Assembly: GCF_001955535.1 (NCBI RefSeq)
Contig: NZ_MPVN01000004.1
Coordinates: 124,001 to 188,000, forward strand
Direction: 5' to 3'
From: Paenibacillus sp. FSL H7-0326
GTDB taxonomy: Bacteria; Bacillota; Bacilli; Paenibacillales; Paenibacillaceae
DNA: 64,000 nucleotides
Position 1 is the first letter of the stretch, and the number at the start of each line of letters is the position of its first letter. Positions 25,906-35,056 of this stretch are shown here, one piece after another. Position numbers and translations under genes: made by a program. The notes under the pieces were generated by a model. It saw only the letters and a program-made list of their open reading frames with translations. It ran no database searches and had not been told where the DNA came from.

Positions 25906-26574
25906 ATGACAAAGACCATTGTACAAAAGCTGAATTTACATAACTTTACCCGCAAGGCCGTGCTGAATTTGCCTGCAGACATCGATTATTTTGCAGAGCT
26001 CGGGGAATATGAGCATGAGCTGGCAGAGAGTAATTATGATCTGATCTTTGCCTTCGTGCTGGATATGGACCAGATGAAGTCACAGGTGAGCAGGGTGATC
26101 GAAGAGGATCTGCTGGAAGAGAAGGGCTACCTGTACTTCGCTTATCCCAAAAAGGGCAACAAGGTATACTCTACTTACATTCACCGTGATGAGATCTTGG
26201 GAGGAATAGGGGCAGATGAGGACGGCTATGTAGGGACAAGCAGTATTAAATTTGCCCGCATGGTGGGTATGGATGACGTATTTACCGTGGTAGGGCTGAA
26301 GAAGGAACAGCGGAAGAGTAAGGAGTCCTCCAAAGCAAGCCAGAGAGTAGAAGATTATGTCGCCATGATCCCAAATGTGGAGCAGGATTTGCAAAATGAG
26401 CCGGAGCTGCTTGCCTTCTACCTCACCCTTACCCCTGGATATCAGAAGGACTGGGCACGGTACGTATACAGTGCCAAGCAGGAAGCAACGAGAGAGAAAC
26501 GACGGGAAGAGATGAAGATGATTCTCGGAAAAGGGTACAAGAGCCGCGAGCTGTACCGCCAGGAGCAAGGGTAG
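25906..26574 (+). CDS. YdeI/OmpD-associated family protein
   Basis: This 222-residue cytoplasmic protein has an N-terminal domain of about 130 residues reading FAFVLDMDQMKSQV then YFAYPKKGNK, of unassigned fold. Its C-terminal 60 residues match the YdeI-like family, with LTPGYQKDWARYVYSAKQEA and then R-x3-M-x3-L-x-GK. The family is sometimes labelled bacteriocin-protection or OmpD-associated, but its biochemical role is unknown. GGACAGGTGAGAAG lies before the ATG. It is monocistronic as far as the sequence shows. Confidence 0.8.
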   Translation: MTKTIVQKLNLHNFTRKAVLNLPADIDYFAELGEYEHELAESNYDLIFAFVLDMDQMKSQVSRVIEEDLLEEKGYLYFAYPKKGNKVYSTYIHRDEILGGIGADEDGYVGTSSIKFARMVGMDDVFTVVGLKKEQRKSKESSKASQRVEDYVAMIPNVEQDLQNEPELLAFYLTLTPGYQKDWARYVYSAKQEATREKRREEMKMILGKGYKSRELYRQEQG

Positions 26575-26638
26575 ATCTTCGGATAAAATAGTGCTTGATA
26601 AATCAGCCATTCGACCTCAGAATATAGATAGTGCGTTA

Positions 26639-26651
26639 AAGTTATTAACTT
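26639..26651. promoter_or_regulatory. Palindrome upstream of LLM oxidoreductase gene
   Basis: AAGTTA-T-TAACTT is a perfect 13-bp palindrome 39 bases before the ATG at 26690. It resembles the AGTTA/TAACT palindromes before the SDR gene (24889-24899) and the MFS gene (31612-31630). Confidence 0.4.
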
Positions 26652-26689
26652 ACAAAAATTAATTAATATAAAGCAGGAGGAGAAATCGA

Positions 26690-27745
26690 ATGGAGATAGG
26701 AATCAGTACTTTTGCAGAGACATCACCCGATGTGCATACCGGTGAGGTGATGAGTCACGCGCAGCGTCTGCGCGAAGTGGTGGAAGAGATTATTCTGGCC
26801 GATCAGGTGGGACTTGATGTATATGGAGTTGGGGAGCATCATCGAAAAGATTATGCCGCATCCAATCCTGCAGTCGTTCTGGCAGCAGCAGCACCGCAGA
26901 CCAAGCGAATTCGGCTCACGAGCGCCGTGTCCGTGCTGTCATCAGCCGATCCGGTACGTGTGTTTCAAGACTTTGCGACCTTGGACGGCATTTCGAACGG
27001 ACGCGCGGAGATTATGGCGGGCAGAGGTTCTTTTATCGAGTCCTTCCCCCTGTTTGGCTATGATCTGAATGACTATGACACCCTGTTTGATGAGAAGCTC
27101 GACTTGCTGCTCAAATTAACCGCATCGGAGAAGGTAACCTGGCAGGGGACTCATCGTCCGGCAATCAACAATCTTGGTGTATACCCAAGGCCGGTTCAGG
27201 ACCCTCTTCCGGTATGGATTGGCAGTGGCGGGAATCAGGAATCCGTCATCCGGGCCGGGCTGCTGGGGCTCCCGCTCGTGCTTGCGATTATTGGAGGAAG
27301 ACCTGCACAGTTTGCACCGCTGGTTCAGCTGTATAAGAAGGCGGCTGCCCATGCAGGGCATGATGCTTCCAAGCTTCCAGTGGCTTCTCACTCCCATGGC
27401 TTTATTGCAGCAGATCAAGAGACAGCTGTGGAGAAGTTCTTCCTTCCGACCCAGCAGAGTATGAATGTCATCGGACGGGAACGGGGCTGGCCGAGCTACT
27501 CGCGCCAGAGCTATGATGCAGCCCGCAGTCTTGAAGGGGCGCTGTATGTTGGTGACCCGGACACGGTGAGCGAGAAGATTATATATTTGCGAAAAAATGT
27601 CGGCATTACTCGGTTTATGCTTCACGTCCCCCTGGGCACAATGCCGCATGAGGAGGTCATGACGGCGATTGAGCTGCTCGGCACGAAGGTCGCCCCTCGG
27701 GTTCGGGAAGAGATCGCTGCGTGGGAAGCGAATGGTGGAGCCTAA
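26690..27745 (+). CDS. LLM class flavin-dependent oxidoreductase
   Basis: This 351-residue luciferase-like monooxygenase-family protein has a TIM-barrel with family sequences GLDVYGVGEHHR (residues 43-54), RIRLTSAVSVLS, FATLDGISNGRAEIMAGRGS and PVWIGSGG. It would use FMNH2 or F420-like flavin to oxidise or reduce a small organic molecule. GCAGGAGGAG precedes the ATG. It is a single-gene unit with a strong terminator and a palindrome in its promoter region. The substrate is unknown. Confidence 0.92.
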   Translation: MEIGISTFAETSPDVHTGEVMSHAQRLREVVEEIILADQVGLDVYGVGEHHRKDYAASNPAVVLAAAAPQTKRIRLTSAVSVLSSADPVRVFQDFATLDGISNGRAEIMAGRGSFIESFPLFGYDLNDYDTLFDEKLDLLLKLTASEKVTWQGTHRPAINNLGVYPRPVQDPLPVWIGSGGNQESVIRAGLLGLPLVLAIIGGRPAQFAPLVQLYKKAAAHAGHDASKLPVASHSHGFIAADQETAVEKFFLPTQQSMNVIGRERGWPSYSRQSYDAARSLEGALYVGDPDTVSEKIIYLRKNVGITRFMLHVPLGTMPHEEVMTAIELLGTKVAPRVREEIAAWEANGGA

Positions 27746-27782
27746 ATCAGAGATATCATGATAAGTGATTGATTATATATAG

Positions 27783-27832
27783 AAGATCTTCAAGCCTTAC
27801 TTTAAGCGTAAGGGTTGAGGATCTTTTTTTTG
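27783..27832 (+). terminator. Terminator of LLM gene
   Basis: AAGATCTTCAAGCCTTAC (27783-27800) pairs with GTAAGGGTTGAGGATCTT (27808-27825), including G-U pairs, followed by a T run. Confidence 0.9.
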
Positions 27833-28013
27833 CGTTATAGATGGCAAAGAAGTGAAAAAAGCAAAAAAAAATAATCTACAATTATTCCTATCGTGATATA
27901 GTAGATTAAAGTCGTTTTATGTAGAATTATGGCTAGAGAACGGCAACAACCTGTTTTATAATTTAATGAGGATTTAGTATGAAACCATAAAAGTAATCAT
28001 GGAGTAGATGAAG

Positions 28014-29576
28014 ATGGCAGAAGAGCTGCGCTTACCGGTATTCATGATCATGGCTGGCGGCAGTATAAGCGTAATTTTATGTGTATACGGACTGCTGAGG
28101 CTTAAGAGTGCACCTGGCGGGATGTACTATGTCTGGATGACATTAATGGCATCCTTTTTTTCATTTGCCTATGCGGCGGAGCTGACCAGCTCGACACTGA
28201 TGCAGATCAAGTTCTGGATCACCGTCGAATACATCCCGCTTCCGCTTATTCCTGCATTCATGCTGCTCATGTGTACACAATATGTCGGTGTGGCTATAAA
28301 AAAATGGGTTTATTATATCCTTTTTGCCATCCCAGTGACGACGACACTCATCCAAAGCACGAACGAGCTGCATCATCTGTACTACACCTCCGTGACACTC
28401 CGGGAGAACGCTCCATTTCCGATCGTGGAGCTGACTTATGGACCGTGGTTCGCGGTGCACTCGGTTTATCTGTACGGATGCATCATCGCGAGTGCCGCTA
28501 TCCTGCTTGTACAATGGGGCAAGGCAGCGCCCGCCTTTCGGAGGCAGCTTCTTACGATGGCGGTTGGGAATCTTGTGCCGATTATCGGCGCCTTTTTGTA
28601 CTTGGCGGGTATGAGTCCTTACGGGATCGATCTGGGGCCTGTTTTTATTAGTCTGTCCTTTATATTTCACAGCATCGCCCTGTTCCGGTTTCAGATGTTC
28701 AGCGCCGTACCTCTGGCGAGAGAGATGGTGTTTGAGCATATGAGGGAAGGAGTCGTCGTATTGGATGACAAGGACATCATTGTTGATTACAACCAAACGG
28801 TACTGACTGTGTTTCCACGAATGACCAAGGAGGTTATAGGGCGCTCGGCATCGGACGCACTTCAGGATTATCCTGAGCTTGCGGAGCTGGTTCGCCGTGG
28901 GCTGGAGTTTGACTATATGCTCAAAATAAATGGAGTGAATCAGCATTTTCACGTCAGATTTACACCGATGATGAAGCAAGGGATGCCGATCGGCCGCATC
29001 ATCACGTTTGCCAACATCTCAGAGCGCATCCTGATGCAAGAACAGCTCAAGGAGCTGGCTGATACGGACGGGTTGACCCAACTCCTAAACAAAACCGCAC
29101 TACTGAGAGAATCGGATAGGGTCATTCATGAATACACCGAGCATGGGGGAAGGCTCTCCGTGATCATGTTCGACATCGATCTGTTCAAAGAAGTTAATGA
29201 TACGTATGGTCATGAAGCAGGAGATATCGTGCTGACCCATGTGGCAGATGCTATTCATTCGACACTCAGCGGTGCAGGATTTGCAGGCCGGTATGGCGGG
29301 GATGAATTTATCCTCTGGCTTCCGGACACCTCCCTGACGGAGGCGTGTGAGCTTGCGGAATCGATTCGTAAGAATATTGCTGGACGTCAGATGATTGTAG
29401 AGGACCAAGAAGTTAGGGTAACCTCCAGCTTTGGTGTAGCGCATGCCGGTATCGTCCCTGGCGAAGGACAGCATTCCGCTCAGTCCCTCATGAGGGAAGC
29501 AGATAAAGCGCTGTATACCGCCAAGAAATCGGGGAGAAACAGTGTTTATCCGCTTAGAAAATGGATTCATGTATAA
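28014..29576 (+). CDS. Membrane diguanylate cyclase (7TM-PAS-GGDEF)
   Basis: This protein of about 520 residues makes the second messenger cyclic di-GMP. Seven transmembrane helices cover residues 5-220 and resemble the N-terminal 7TM sensor found in some histidine kinases. A PAS domain (about 225-340) contains VVLDDKDIIVDYNQT. The GGDEF domain (about 355-515) has intact RYGGDEF and FDIDLFKEVNDTYGH, so catalysis is expected. The inhibitory RxxD site five residues before GGDEF reads SGAG, so feedback inhibition through that site is probably absent. ATG at 28014 is preferred because GGAG lies nine bases upstream; ATG at 28008 is too close. Confidence 0.9.
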   Translation: MAEELRLPVFMIMAGGSISVILCVYGLLRLKSAPGGMYYVWMTLMASFFSFAYAAELTSSTLMQIKFWITVEYIPLPLIPAFMLLMCTQYVGVAIKKWVYYILFAIPVTTTLIQSTNELHHLYYTSVTLRENAPFPIVELTYGPWFAVHSVYLYGCIIASAAILLVQWGKAAPAFRRQLLTMAVGNLVPIIGAFLYLAGMSPYGIDLGPVFISLSFIFHSIALFRFQMFSAVPLAREMVFEHMREGVVVLDDKDIIVDYNQTVLTVFPRMTKEVIGRSASDALQDYPELAELVRRGLEFDYMLKINGVNQHFHVRFTPMMKQGMPIGRIITFANISERILMQEQLKELADTDGLTQLLNKTALLRESDRVIHEYTEHGGRLSVIMFDIDLFKEVNDTYGHEAGDIVLTHVADAIHSTLSGAGFAGRYGGDEFILWLPDTSLTEACELAESIRKNIAGRQMIVEDQEVRVTSSFGVAHAGIVPGEGQHSAQSLMREADKALYTAKKSGRNSVYPLRKWIHV

Positions 29577-29579
29577 AAT

Positions 29580-30470
29580 CTAATCTTCCTCTGGAACGAT
29601 CACATCAATATGACGGGATAATATACGCAGATGGAGGGGCAGAGAAGGACCAGCTTCTCCATCAATATTGGTAGACAATGACTCCTCAGATCGAACACGG
29701 ACTTCCTTCGCTGTAAAGTAAACCACGTCGGAATGATCCTTTAAATTCCCGAGTAAGAGCGACGTTCCGACAGTAAGTGTGTTAAAGACATTTATATCCT
29801 TGATGATGAAGCAGTGAATCAGTCCGTCGTCCACGGAGGCCGAAGGCACCATCTTCTCAAATCCGGCGACAGAGTTCGTTAATGCAGCCACGAACAAGGG
29901 GGATTCACCTACCCATGTTTCATCATCATGCTCGATAATCAGATGATTGGACGGGCTGTTCACGAGGCGTTTAAGGCCTTCTTTGTAATAAGCGAACGCG
30001 CCGAGCTTCGATTTTTGCTCAGAGCTCACCTCAGCTAACACTTCAGCCAGCATGCCGACCGCAATGACGTTGGCAAAGATCCGATCATTGATCAATCCGA
30101 TATCAATCGGCTTCAAGCGGGTGGAACGGAGCGTACGGATCGCCTCATCCGGATCAAGCGGGATATGGAGTGCTCTGGCAAAATCATTAACAGTGCCGAG
30201 AGGAACAATGCCAAGCTTGGGTCTGTGCGCTTGATCCATGTAACCATTCAGCGTCTCGTGCAAGGTACCGTCTCCTCCGATGGATACAACCAGATCATAG
30301 CAATCCTCACAGGCGGAAATGCAGAAGGCTGTTGCATCATGCTCCTTCGCTGTTTCGTTTACGGACGTCTGGTAGCCCTGTTCCTCCAAGACCTCCTGTA
30401 CATCTCTCAGATAGGCAAGAGCTTCTTCCTTACCTGAAGAAGGGTTAATAATAATCATTGCCTGCTTCAT
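29580..30470 (-). CDS. Diacylglycerol/lipid kinase family protein (DgkB/YegS-like)
   Basis: This 296-residue soluble lipid kinase has the N-terminal strand MIIINPSSGKE, the nucleotide-binding SIGGDGTLHETLNG (about 65-78) and PLGTVNDFARALHIP, all diagnostic for the DAGK catalytic family. It would phosphorylate diacylglycerol or a similar lipid, recycling it to phosphatidate. The start is ATG at 30470 after GGAAGGAAC; the frame to 30596 lacks a site. It converges on the diguanylate cyclase gene with only three bases between stop codons and no hairpin between them. Confidence 0.9.
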   Translation of the reverse strand: MKQAMIIINPSSGKEEALAYLRDVQEVLEEQGYQTSVNETAKEHDATAFCISACEDCYDLVVSIGGDGTLHETLNGYMDQAHRPKLGIVPLGTVNDFARALHIPLDPDEAIRTLRSTRLKPIDIGLINDRIFANVIAVGMLAEVLAEVSSEQKSKLGAFAYYKEGLKRLVNSPSNHLIIEHDDETWVGESPLFVAALTNSVAGFEKMVPSASVDDGLIHCFIIKDINVFNTLTVGTSLLLGNLKDHSDVVYFTAKEVRVRSEESLSTNIDGEAGPSLPLHLRILSRHIDVIVPEED

Positions 30471-30669
30471 ATCGTTGTTCCTTCCTTGGTTATCATTTTG
30501 ATATTCTTTACCCTGAGAAGTCCCCATGTGAATACCCGGCAAGCCTACATCCTCAAAAAATAAGAAAGAATCGCCCACATACCTTCTATTTTTCACAGAA
30601 GCATTTCCCTTTATTATCGTATGTAGATGCAGCTACGCTGTTTGCGATAAATAAGAGAGGTGTGTTGAT

Positions 30670-31488
30670 ATGACTTCTACTCCTTTAACGGATAAATATA
30701 TAAATTTAGATACCTGTGCTGTCGTTACAGAATTTCCTTATATGCTGAACCCATTCATGCTGTCCGATGATGAGAACCGTTTCGTCACGCCGCCTGGAGA
30801 GCTTGTTCCGGTGGGGGATCGCCAGCTTCACACGCTGATTACCGGATCAGGCGATCAGACGATTATTCTGGAAGCAGGTAACGGCGGCTGCTCACAGGAC
30901 TGGTCTCGGATACAGCCTGAGCTGTCCAAGCATGCAGTAGTGCTCTCCTATGATCGTGCAGGATTCGGCTGGAGCAGGGGAGAGGAGAAGCAGCAGACCT
31001 GCCGAGAGGATGTGGAGGATCTGCGAACCCTATTGGCTGTGAAGCAGCTGAAGCCTCCCTATGTTTTTGTCGGGACCTCGTTCGGTGGAATGACCATACG
31101 GCTGTTTGCTTCCATGTATCCGGATGAAGTGTCTGGATTGCTGCTCGTCGATTCGATTCATGAGGGCATGAACATCGAGGCTATAGCTTCAGGATATCGC
31201 CGCAGTGCATTTGCAGTCGCTGATCCTGAGCTTGAGCTTAGGTATGCTCGTGAGAGTGTTCGGCAGTTGTATAGTGCTGCACCGCTTCGGCCTTCGATGC
31301 CGGTCATCGTGCTGACGGCAGGCAAGCAAACGGAAGAGTGGAAGGACAGCCAGCAGGCATTGTTTGAACTGACCAATTGCACAATACCGCTAACGGTTCA
31401 GGACAGTGAGCAAGACATTCATATTCATCAGCCGGAAGCGGTCGTTGATGCAGCGCTCTCCCTGGCCATACTCGGCCAGCGTGGATAG
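30670..31488 (+). CDS. Alpha/beta hydrolase
   Basis: This 272-residue serine hydrolase has LEAGNGG as oxyanion region, SYDRAGFGWS, the nucleophile elbow GTSFGG (about residue 139), Asp near the LLVDSIHEG strand, and a C-terminal catalytic His in DIHIHQPEAV. There is no signal peptide. GAGAGGTGTG lies upstream of the ATG. Overall pattern fits the epoxide-hydrolase/haloperoxidase-like subgroup; the substrate cannot be read. A terminator follows at 31514-31555. Confidence 0.88.
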   Translation: MTSTPLTDKYINLDTCAVVTEFPYMLNPFMLSDDENRFVTPPGELVPVGDRQLHTLITGSGDQTIILEAGNGGCSQDWSRIQPELSKHAVVLSYDRAGFGWSRGEEKQQTCREDVEDLRTLLAVKQLKPPYVFVGTSFGGMTIRLFASMYPDEVSGLLLVDSIHEGMNIEAIASGYRRSAFAVADPELELRYARESVRQLYSAAPLRPSMPVIVLTAGKQTEEWKDSQQALFELTNCTIPLTVQDSEQDIHIHQPEAVVDAALSLAILGQRG

Positions 31489-31513
31489 CATGAACGAATT
31501 GTGATTTTACAGT

Positions 31514-31555
31514 AAAAGGATTCCTCCGCACATATGGGTGGGGAGTCCTTTTTTT
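31514..31555 (+). terminator. Terminator of alpha/beta hydrolase gene
   Basis: AAGGATTCCTCCGCAC pairs imperfectly with GGGTGGGGAGTCCTT, followed by seven T. Confidence 0.85.
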
Positions 31556-31571
31556 GGTTCGATTAAACGCC

Positions 31572-31600
31572 TAGACATATGTAAAAAAGTACATTATAAT
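31572..31600 (+). promoter_or_regulatory. Sigma-A promoter of MFS gene
   Basis: TAGACA (31572-31577), 17-base spacer, TATAAT (31595-31600). Transcription should start near 31607. Confidence 0.65.
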
Positions 31601-31611
31601 TATAAAGTTAT

Positions 31612-31630
31612 TAGTTACCTAGGGTAACTA
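31612..31630. promoter_or_regulatory. Palindromic operator downstream of the MFS promoter
   Basis: TAGTTACC-TAG-GGTAACTA has perfect 8-bp arms around a 3-base centre. It lies just after the predicted transcription start, where a repressor (MarR or similar type) would block transcription. No regulator gene is adjacent. Confidence 0.6.
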
Positions 31631-31670
31631 TATAATTGATAAAATTACTCGGCCTTTTGTGACTGAATAG

Positions 31671-31732
31671 AGCTTAAGAAAGCTTTTTTTGCAGAGGACC
31701 AGACTTGCACCAATGCGGGATGGTTCTTTTTT
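31671..31732 (+). promoter_or_regulatory. Two terminator-like hairpins in the MFS leader
   Basis: AGCTT-AAGA-AAGCT with a T run (31671-31690) and AGGACCA...TGGTTCT with six T (31695-31732) lie between promoter and start codon. The second ends 30 bases before the ATG. They suggest transcription attenuation or termination of a short leader RNA. Confidence 0.5.
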
Positions 31733-31761
31733 GTGATCTATATAGAAAGGGGAATGTGTTA

Positions 31762-32976
31762 ATGGAACAGACAGTATCAAAGGACCGATTATGGACAAAG
31801 GATTTTTTCATTGTCTTCGGTGTAAACTTTTTATTATTTTTATGCTTCTACTTGCTCGTCGTTATTATGCCATCTTACGCCATTAATGAGTTTGGGGCAT
31901 CAGAGAGCATGGGTGCATTTGCATCCAGTATCTTTGTGATCGGTGCATTGATCGGCCGGCTGGTTGGAGGCAGCACGATTGAGAAGGTGGGACGGAGACG
32001 GATGCTCTTGACCGGGCTGATTTCTTTTGTCATCCTGACCTTTCTTTATTTCGTCACCCCTAATCTGGGAGTACTCCTGATCGTCCGTCTGCTGCACGGG
32101 ATTGCCTTTGCCCTTGCTTCTACAGCGACAGGAACCATCTCGGCCAGCCTCATCCCTCATTCCAGAAGAGGAGAAGGAACCGGATATTACGGTGTCAGCA
32201 TCATTATTGCCTCTGCCATTGGCCCATTTATCGGATTGCTGGTCAAAGAACACGGGAGCATCACGTTAAACTTTATTTTATGCGCGGTTCTTGGCGTACT
32301 ATCCTTGGCTTCCTCTTTCCTGATGAAGGTTCCGAAGCTTACACTGACCGCGGAACAGCAGAAGGACTTAAAAGGCTTCAAGATATCCAACCTGGTGGAA
32401 CCGAAGGCCATTCCGATCTCCATCATCAGCTTCGTCATGGCGTTTGGATATTCTAGCATTCTAACTTACCTCACCTTGTTTGCCGAAAAAATAAACCTGG
32501 TGGAGGTCGCAAGCTTCTTCTTCATCGTCTATGCGATTGTCGTCATTCTGACCAGACCCTTCACAGGGAAATGGTTCGATAAGCATGGAATCAACGTGGT
32601 CATGTACCCTGCTATTGTGGTGTTCGCCATTGGACTTGCGATACTGAGTCAGGTGCACAGCGGTCCATTGCTGTTGCTCTCCGCCGTCTTCGTCGGGCTT
32701 GGCTACGGAACAACGCAGGCCAGCGCTCAGGCTCTCGCCGTGAAGAGATCTCCCGTTCACCGGATGGGACTGGCTACCTCGACCTTTTATATCTTTGTAG
32801 ATGTTGGGATTGGCGTGGGGCCCTTTATTCTCGGGTTCCTTACACCGGTCATCGGCTACAACGGCATGTACATGGCAATGGCGGCACTGATGATCGTTGG
32901 ATTTGTTCTTTATTATGCACTGGTGGGCAGAAAAGAAGCCGCAATGCAGAATTCAGAGCTTAAGATATTGAATTAA
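31762..32976 (+). CDS. MFS transporter (drug/proton antiporter type)
   Basis: This 404-residue, 12-helix major facilitator has the loop 2-3 signature GRLVGGSTIEKVGRRRMLL, and R in helix 4 (VRLLHGIAFALAS), typical of DHA1 efflux pumps. It probably exports a toxic compound using the proton gradient. The start is ATG at 31762 with AAAGGGGAA upstream; the frame from 31705 includes the leader hairpins and is rejected. Regulation looks elaborate: promoter, palindromic operator, and terminator-like leader. A bidirectional terminator follows. Confidence 0.92.
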   Translation: MEQTVSKDRLWTKDFFIVFGVNFLLFLCFYLLVVIMPSYAINEFGASESMGAFASSIFVIGALIGRLVGGSTIEKVGRRRMLLTGLISFVILTFLYFVTPNLGVLLIVRLLHGIAFALASTATGTISASLIPHSRRGEGTGYYGVSIIIASAIGPFIGLLVKEHGSITLNFILCAVLGVLSLASSFLMKVPKLTLTAEQQKDLKGFKISNLVEPKAIPISIISFVMAFGYSSILTYLTLFAEKINLVEVASFFFIVYAIVVILTRPFTGKWFDKHGINVVMYPAIVVFAIGLAILSQVHSGPLLLLSAVFVGLGYGTTQASAQALAVKRSPVHRMGLATSTFYIFVDVGIGVGPFILGFLTPVIGYNGMYMAMAALMIVGFVLYYALVGRKEAAMQNSELKILN

Positions 32977-33019
32977 CGACTGAGAAGTCGTGGGCAGCCT
33001 TAATGCCTATTAAAAAAAT

Positions 33020-33049
33020 TCCCTGCCTTCTTTGGCAGGGAGTTTTTTT
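33020..33049. terminator. Bidirectional terminator between MFS gene and BceB-like gene
   Basis: TCCCTGCC (33020-33027) pairs with GGCAGGGA (33034-33041). A T run follows on the plus strand, and AAAAAAA precedes on the left, giving a T tail on the minus strand too. Confidence 0.9.
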
Positions 33050-33124
33050 ATATCAGCACCGTTTGTTCTTGGTATCGCGAAATGAGATCTTGCATAGTGC
33101 AAGGGGATGTTATTCAAGTCATGC

Positions 33125-35056
33125 TCACAGCGAGCTTTTGATCACCCGTTTGTAGTAGTTGACTGACAGGATACCAAAGATCGAATAGAGCACGGTGTAC
33201 AGACCCATCACGATCAGCATCGGCGCCATGAGCTCGGTACCGAAGAGGAACCAGCCTGACTTGACGGCGAAGTAGCTGTGGCACAGACCGACAATGAGCG
33301 GAATGCCGAAGTTGAACAGCTGCTTGAACCTTATGCCGCGCATCAGGTTGCTCTCTGTAAAGCCCAGCTTGCGCAGAATCGTATAATTAGGCCGCTCTTC
33401 TTCACTTTCATCCATCTGTTTGAAGTACAGAATACAGCCGGAGGTAATCAGGAATGTCAGACCGAGGAAGCCGACGATGAACATGATCATTCCCATGTTA
33501 TTACGTTGATTCAATTCAAAATCATATTGAGAGAAGCTTGGTACGCCAAGATCCATCTCTTTATATATTTGATGGGCTTCTTCGACCTGTGAACGGTCCT
33601 TGAGCTGAACTCCGTAATAGTTGGCACGGTCGTCTGTTTGAAGCTCCGGATTCATATCTTGGTGCAGCTGCTGATACACAGTCTCGTCTACAATAACAGT
33701 AGGTGATAAGCCGCCGTAAAAATAGGAGAGCACAGCCTCTTTCTTGATTCCGATCAGTTTCTGATGAATTTCAGTTCCATTTCTTCCGATCAAATTGAAC
33801 TCACCTGTATTAGCAATCGTCATGAAGCTTGATAACGAATCATCGTATCCCATGAATACAGCTTCACCAGGTTCAAGCTCGATTCCTCCAACCATCGTTT
33901 CACTGAGCACAGGCGTTGCAATCGTTTCATCGGCAAATGTACTATTAGACATGAGTTTACTTGCATCCATCTCAGCTGTAATCGGCTGTCTGTGGATGAC
34001 CTCATAAGCGATCAGGTGTGAATCCAGCTCGGATATGAAATCTTCTTTGACTTGCTCATCTGCAAAGGAGAAGTCATGCGGTACACTATTCTTCGCACTC
34101 GTTTCAGCAGAATAATAAGAGATATAGCTGAGTGACAGCAGGCCGATCGCGAGCGCCGAGACGGTCGTGATGACGGTGAGGAGCATGGCATTCGATTTCA
34201 TCCGGAACATAATGGATGAGAGCGACAGCACCTCGCCAATGGACAAATATCCATTCTTGCTCTTGCGGATCGCGTTGAATATGAAGCTGACCGAGCCCTT
34301 ATAGAAGAGATAAGTACCGATGATGACGGACGCCAAAATAAAGATCATGGCCCACATCAGATCTCCCATTTCCGTAAAGCGTCCTCCGAATAATTGAGAG
34401 GAAACATAATAACCGCCCAGAATCAGAGCGATTCCCAGTACGCCGAGTAATATTTCGAACAGTGACATCTTACTCACCCGCTGCTGTGCGGTGGATACGA
34501 CACGGAACAGGGAGAGTATGCTCTGTCTGACAATGAACAGATAGTTCATGATCATGATCAGCACATAGATGAGTGCAAACACAATAACGGTCTGCGTGAG
34601 AGCCTCCGGTGAGAAGCGAAGGGCTGCCAGCTCATCCACACCAAGTATTTTGAACAGAATCATAAGAATAAGCCGCGAAGCGGCGAAGCCTGCCGCAATA
34701 CCGATAACCATGGAGCCAAAATACAGAATCAGGTTCTCTGCCGTCAGGATCCGGAAGATGCGGCCTTTCGTCAGACCAATCAGCTGGAACAGTCCGATCT
34801 CCTTGCTCCGGCGTTTAATGAAGATCGTGTTGGCATAGAGCAGGAAGACGGCGACAATGGCAACGAGCAGAACCGAAGCTGCCCCAAGTGCCGCAGCCCC
34901 TTTGACCGTACCCTTCGCTTCATCCATGGACGGATCGTATTGCAGCGTTACGAATGAGAAGTACAGGCCGACACTGAAGATAAGAGCAAATACATAAAGA
35001 TAGTAATTGCGTATGTTCTTCTTCAGGTTTCGAAAAATAATGGTATTCAGATTCAC
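33125..35056 (-). CDS. BceB-like ABC transporter permease (peptide antibiotic detoxification)
   Basis: This 643-residue FtsX-family permease has ten predicted transmembrane helices and the large extracellular domain (about residues 310-510) between helices 7 and 8 that defines BceB-type transporters. The N-terminus, [20 protein letters not shown], is typical. These proteins bind antimicrobial peptides, remove them from lipid II cycle intermediates, and signal to a partner kinase. The start is GTG at 35056, overlapping the ATPase stop as GTGA, with GGCGGTG upstream. It is the last gene of a bceRS-bceAB-type cluster. The specific peptide (bacitracin, lantibiotic or other) is not readable. Confidence 0.93.
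   Translation of the reverse strand: MNLNTIIFRNLKKNIRNYYLYVFALIFSVGLYFSFVTLQYDPSMDEAKGTVKGAAALGAASVLLVAIVAVFLLYANTIFIKRRSKEIGLFQLIGLTKGRIFRILTAENLILYFGSMVIGIAAGFAASRLILMILFKILGVDELAALRFSPEALTQTVIVFALIYVLIMIMNYLFIVRQSILSLFRVVSTAQQRVSKMSLFEILLGVLGIALILGGYYVSSQLFGGRFTEMGDLMWAMIFILASVIIGTYLFYKGSVSFIFNAIRKSKNGYLSIGEVLSLSSIMFRMKSNAMLLTVITTVSALAIGLLSLSYISYYSAETSAKNSVPHDFSFADEQVKEDFISELDSHLIAYEVIHRQPITAEMDASKLMSNSTFADETIATPVLSETMVGGIELEPGEAVFMGYDDSLSSFMTIANTGEFNLIGRNGTEIHQKLIGIKKEAVLSYFYGGLSPTVIVDETVYQQLHQDMNPELQTDDRANYYGVQLKDRSQVEEAHQIYKEMDLGVPSFSQYDFELNQRNNMGMIMFIVGFLGLTFLITSGCILYFKQMDESEEERPNYTILRKLGFTESNLMRGIRFKQLFNFGIPLIVGLCHSYFAVKSGWFLFGTELMAPMLIVMGLYTVLYSIFGILSVNYYKRVIKSSL

Noticed and set aside
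27840-28013. Cyclic di-GMP riboswitch before the diguanylate cyclase gene
   Set aside because: The leader lacks the conserved GEMM core; it is only AT-rich sequence.
31588-31606. PerR-like box (TTATAATTATAA) in the MFS promoter
   Set aside because: It overlaps an ordinary TATAAT -10 box and lacks the 7-1-7 layout; the downstream 8-3-8 palindrome is the better operator.
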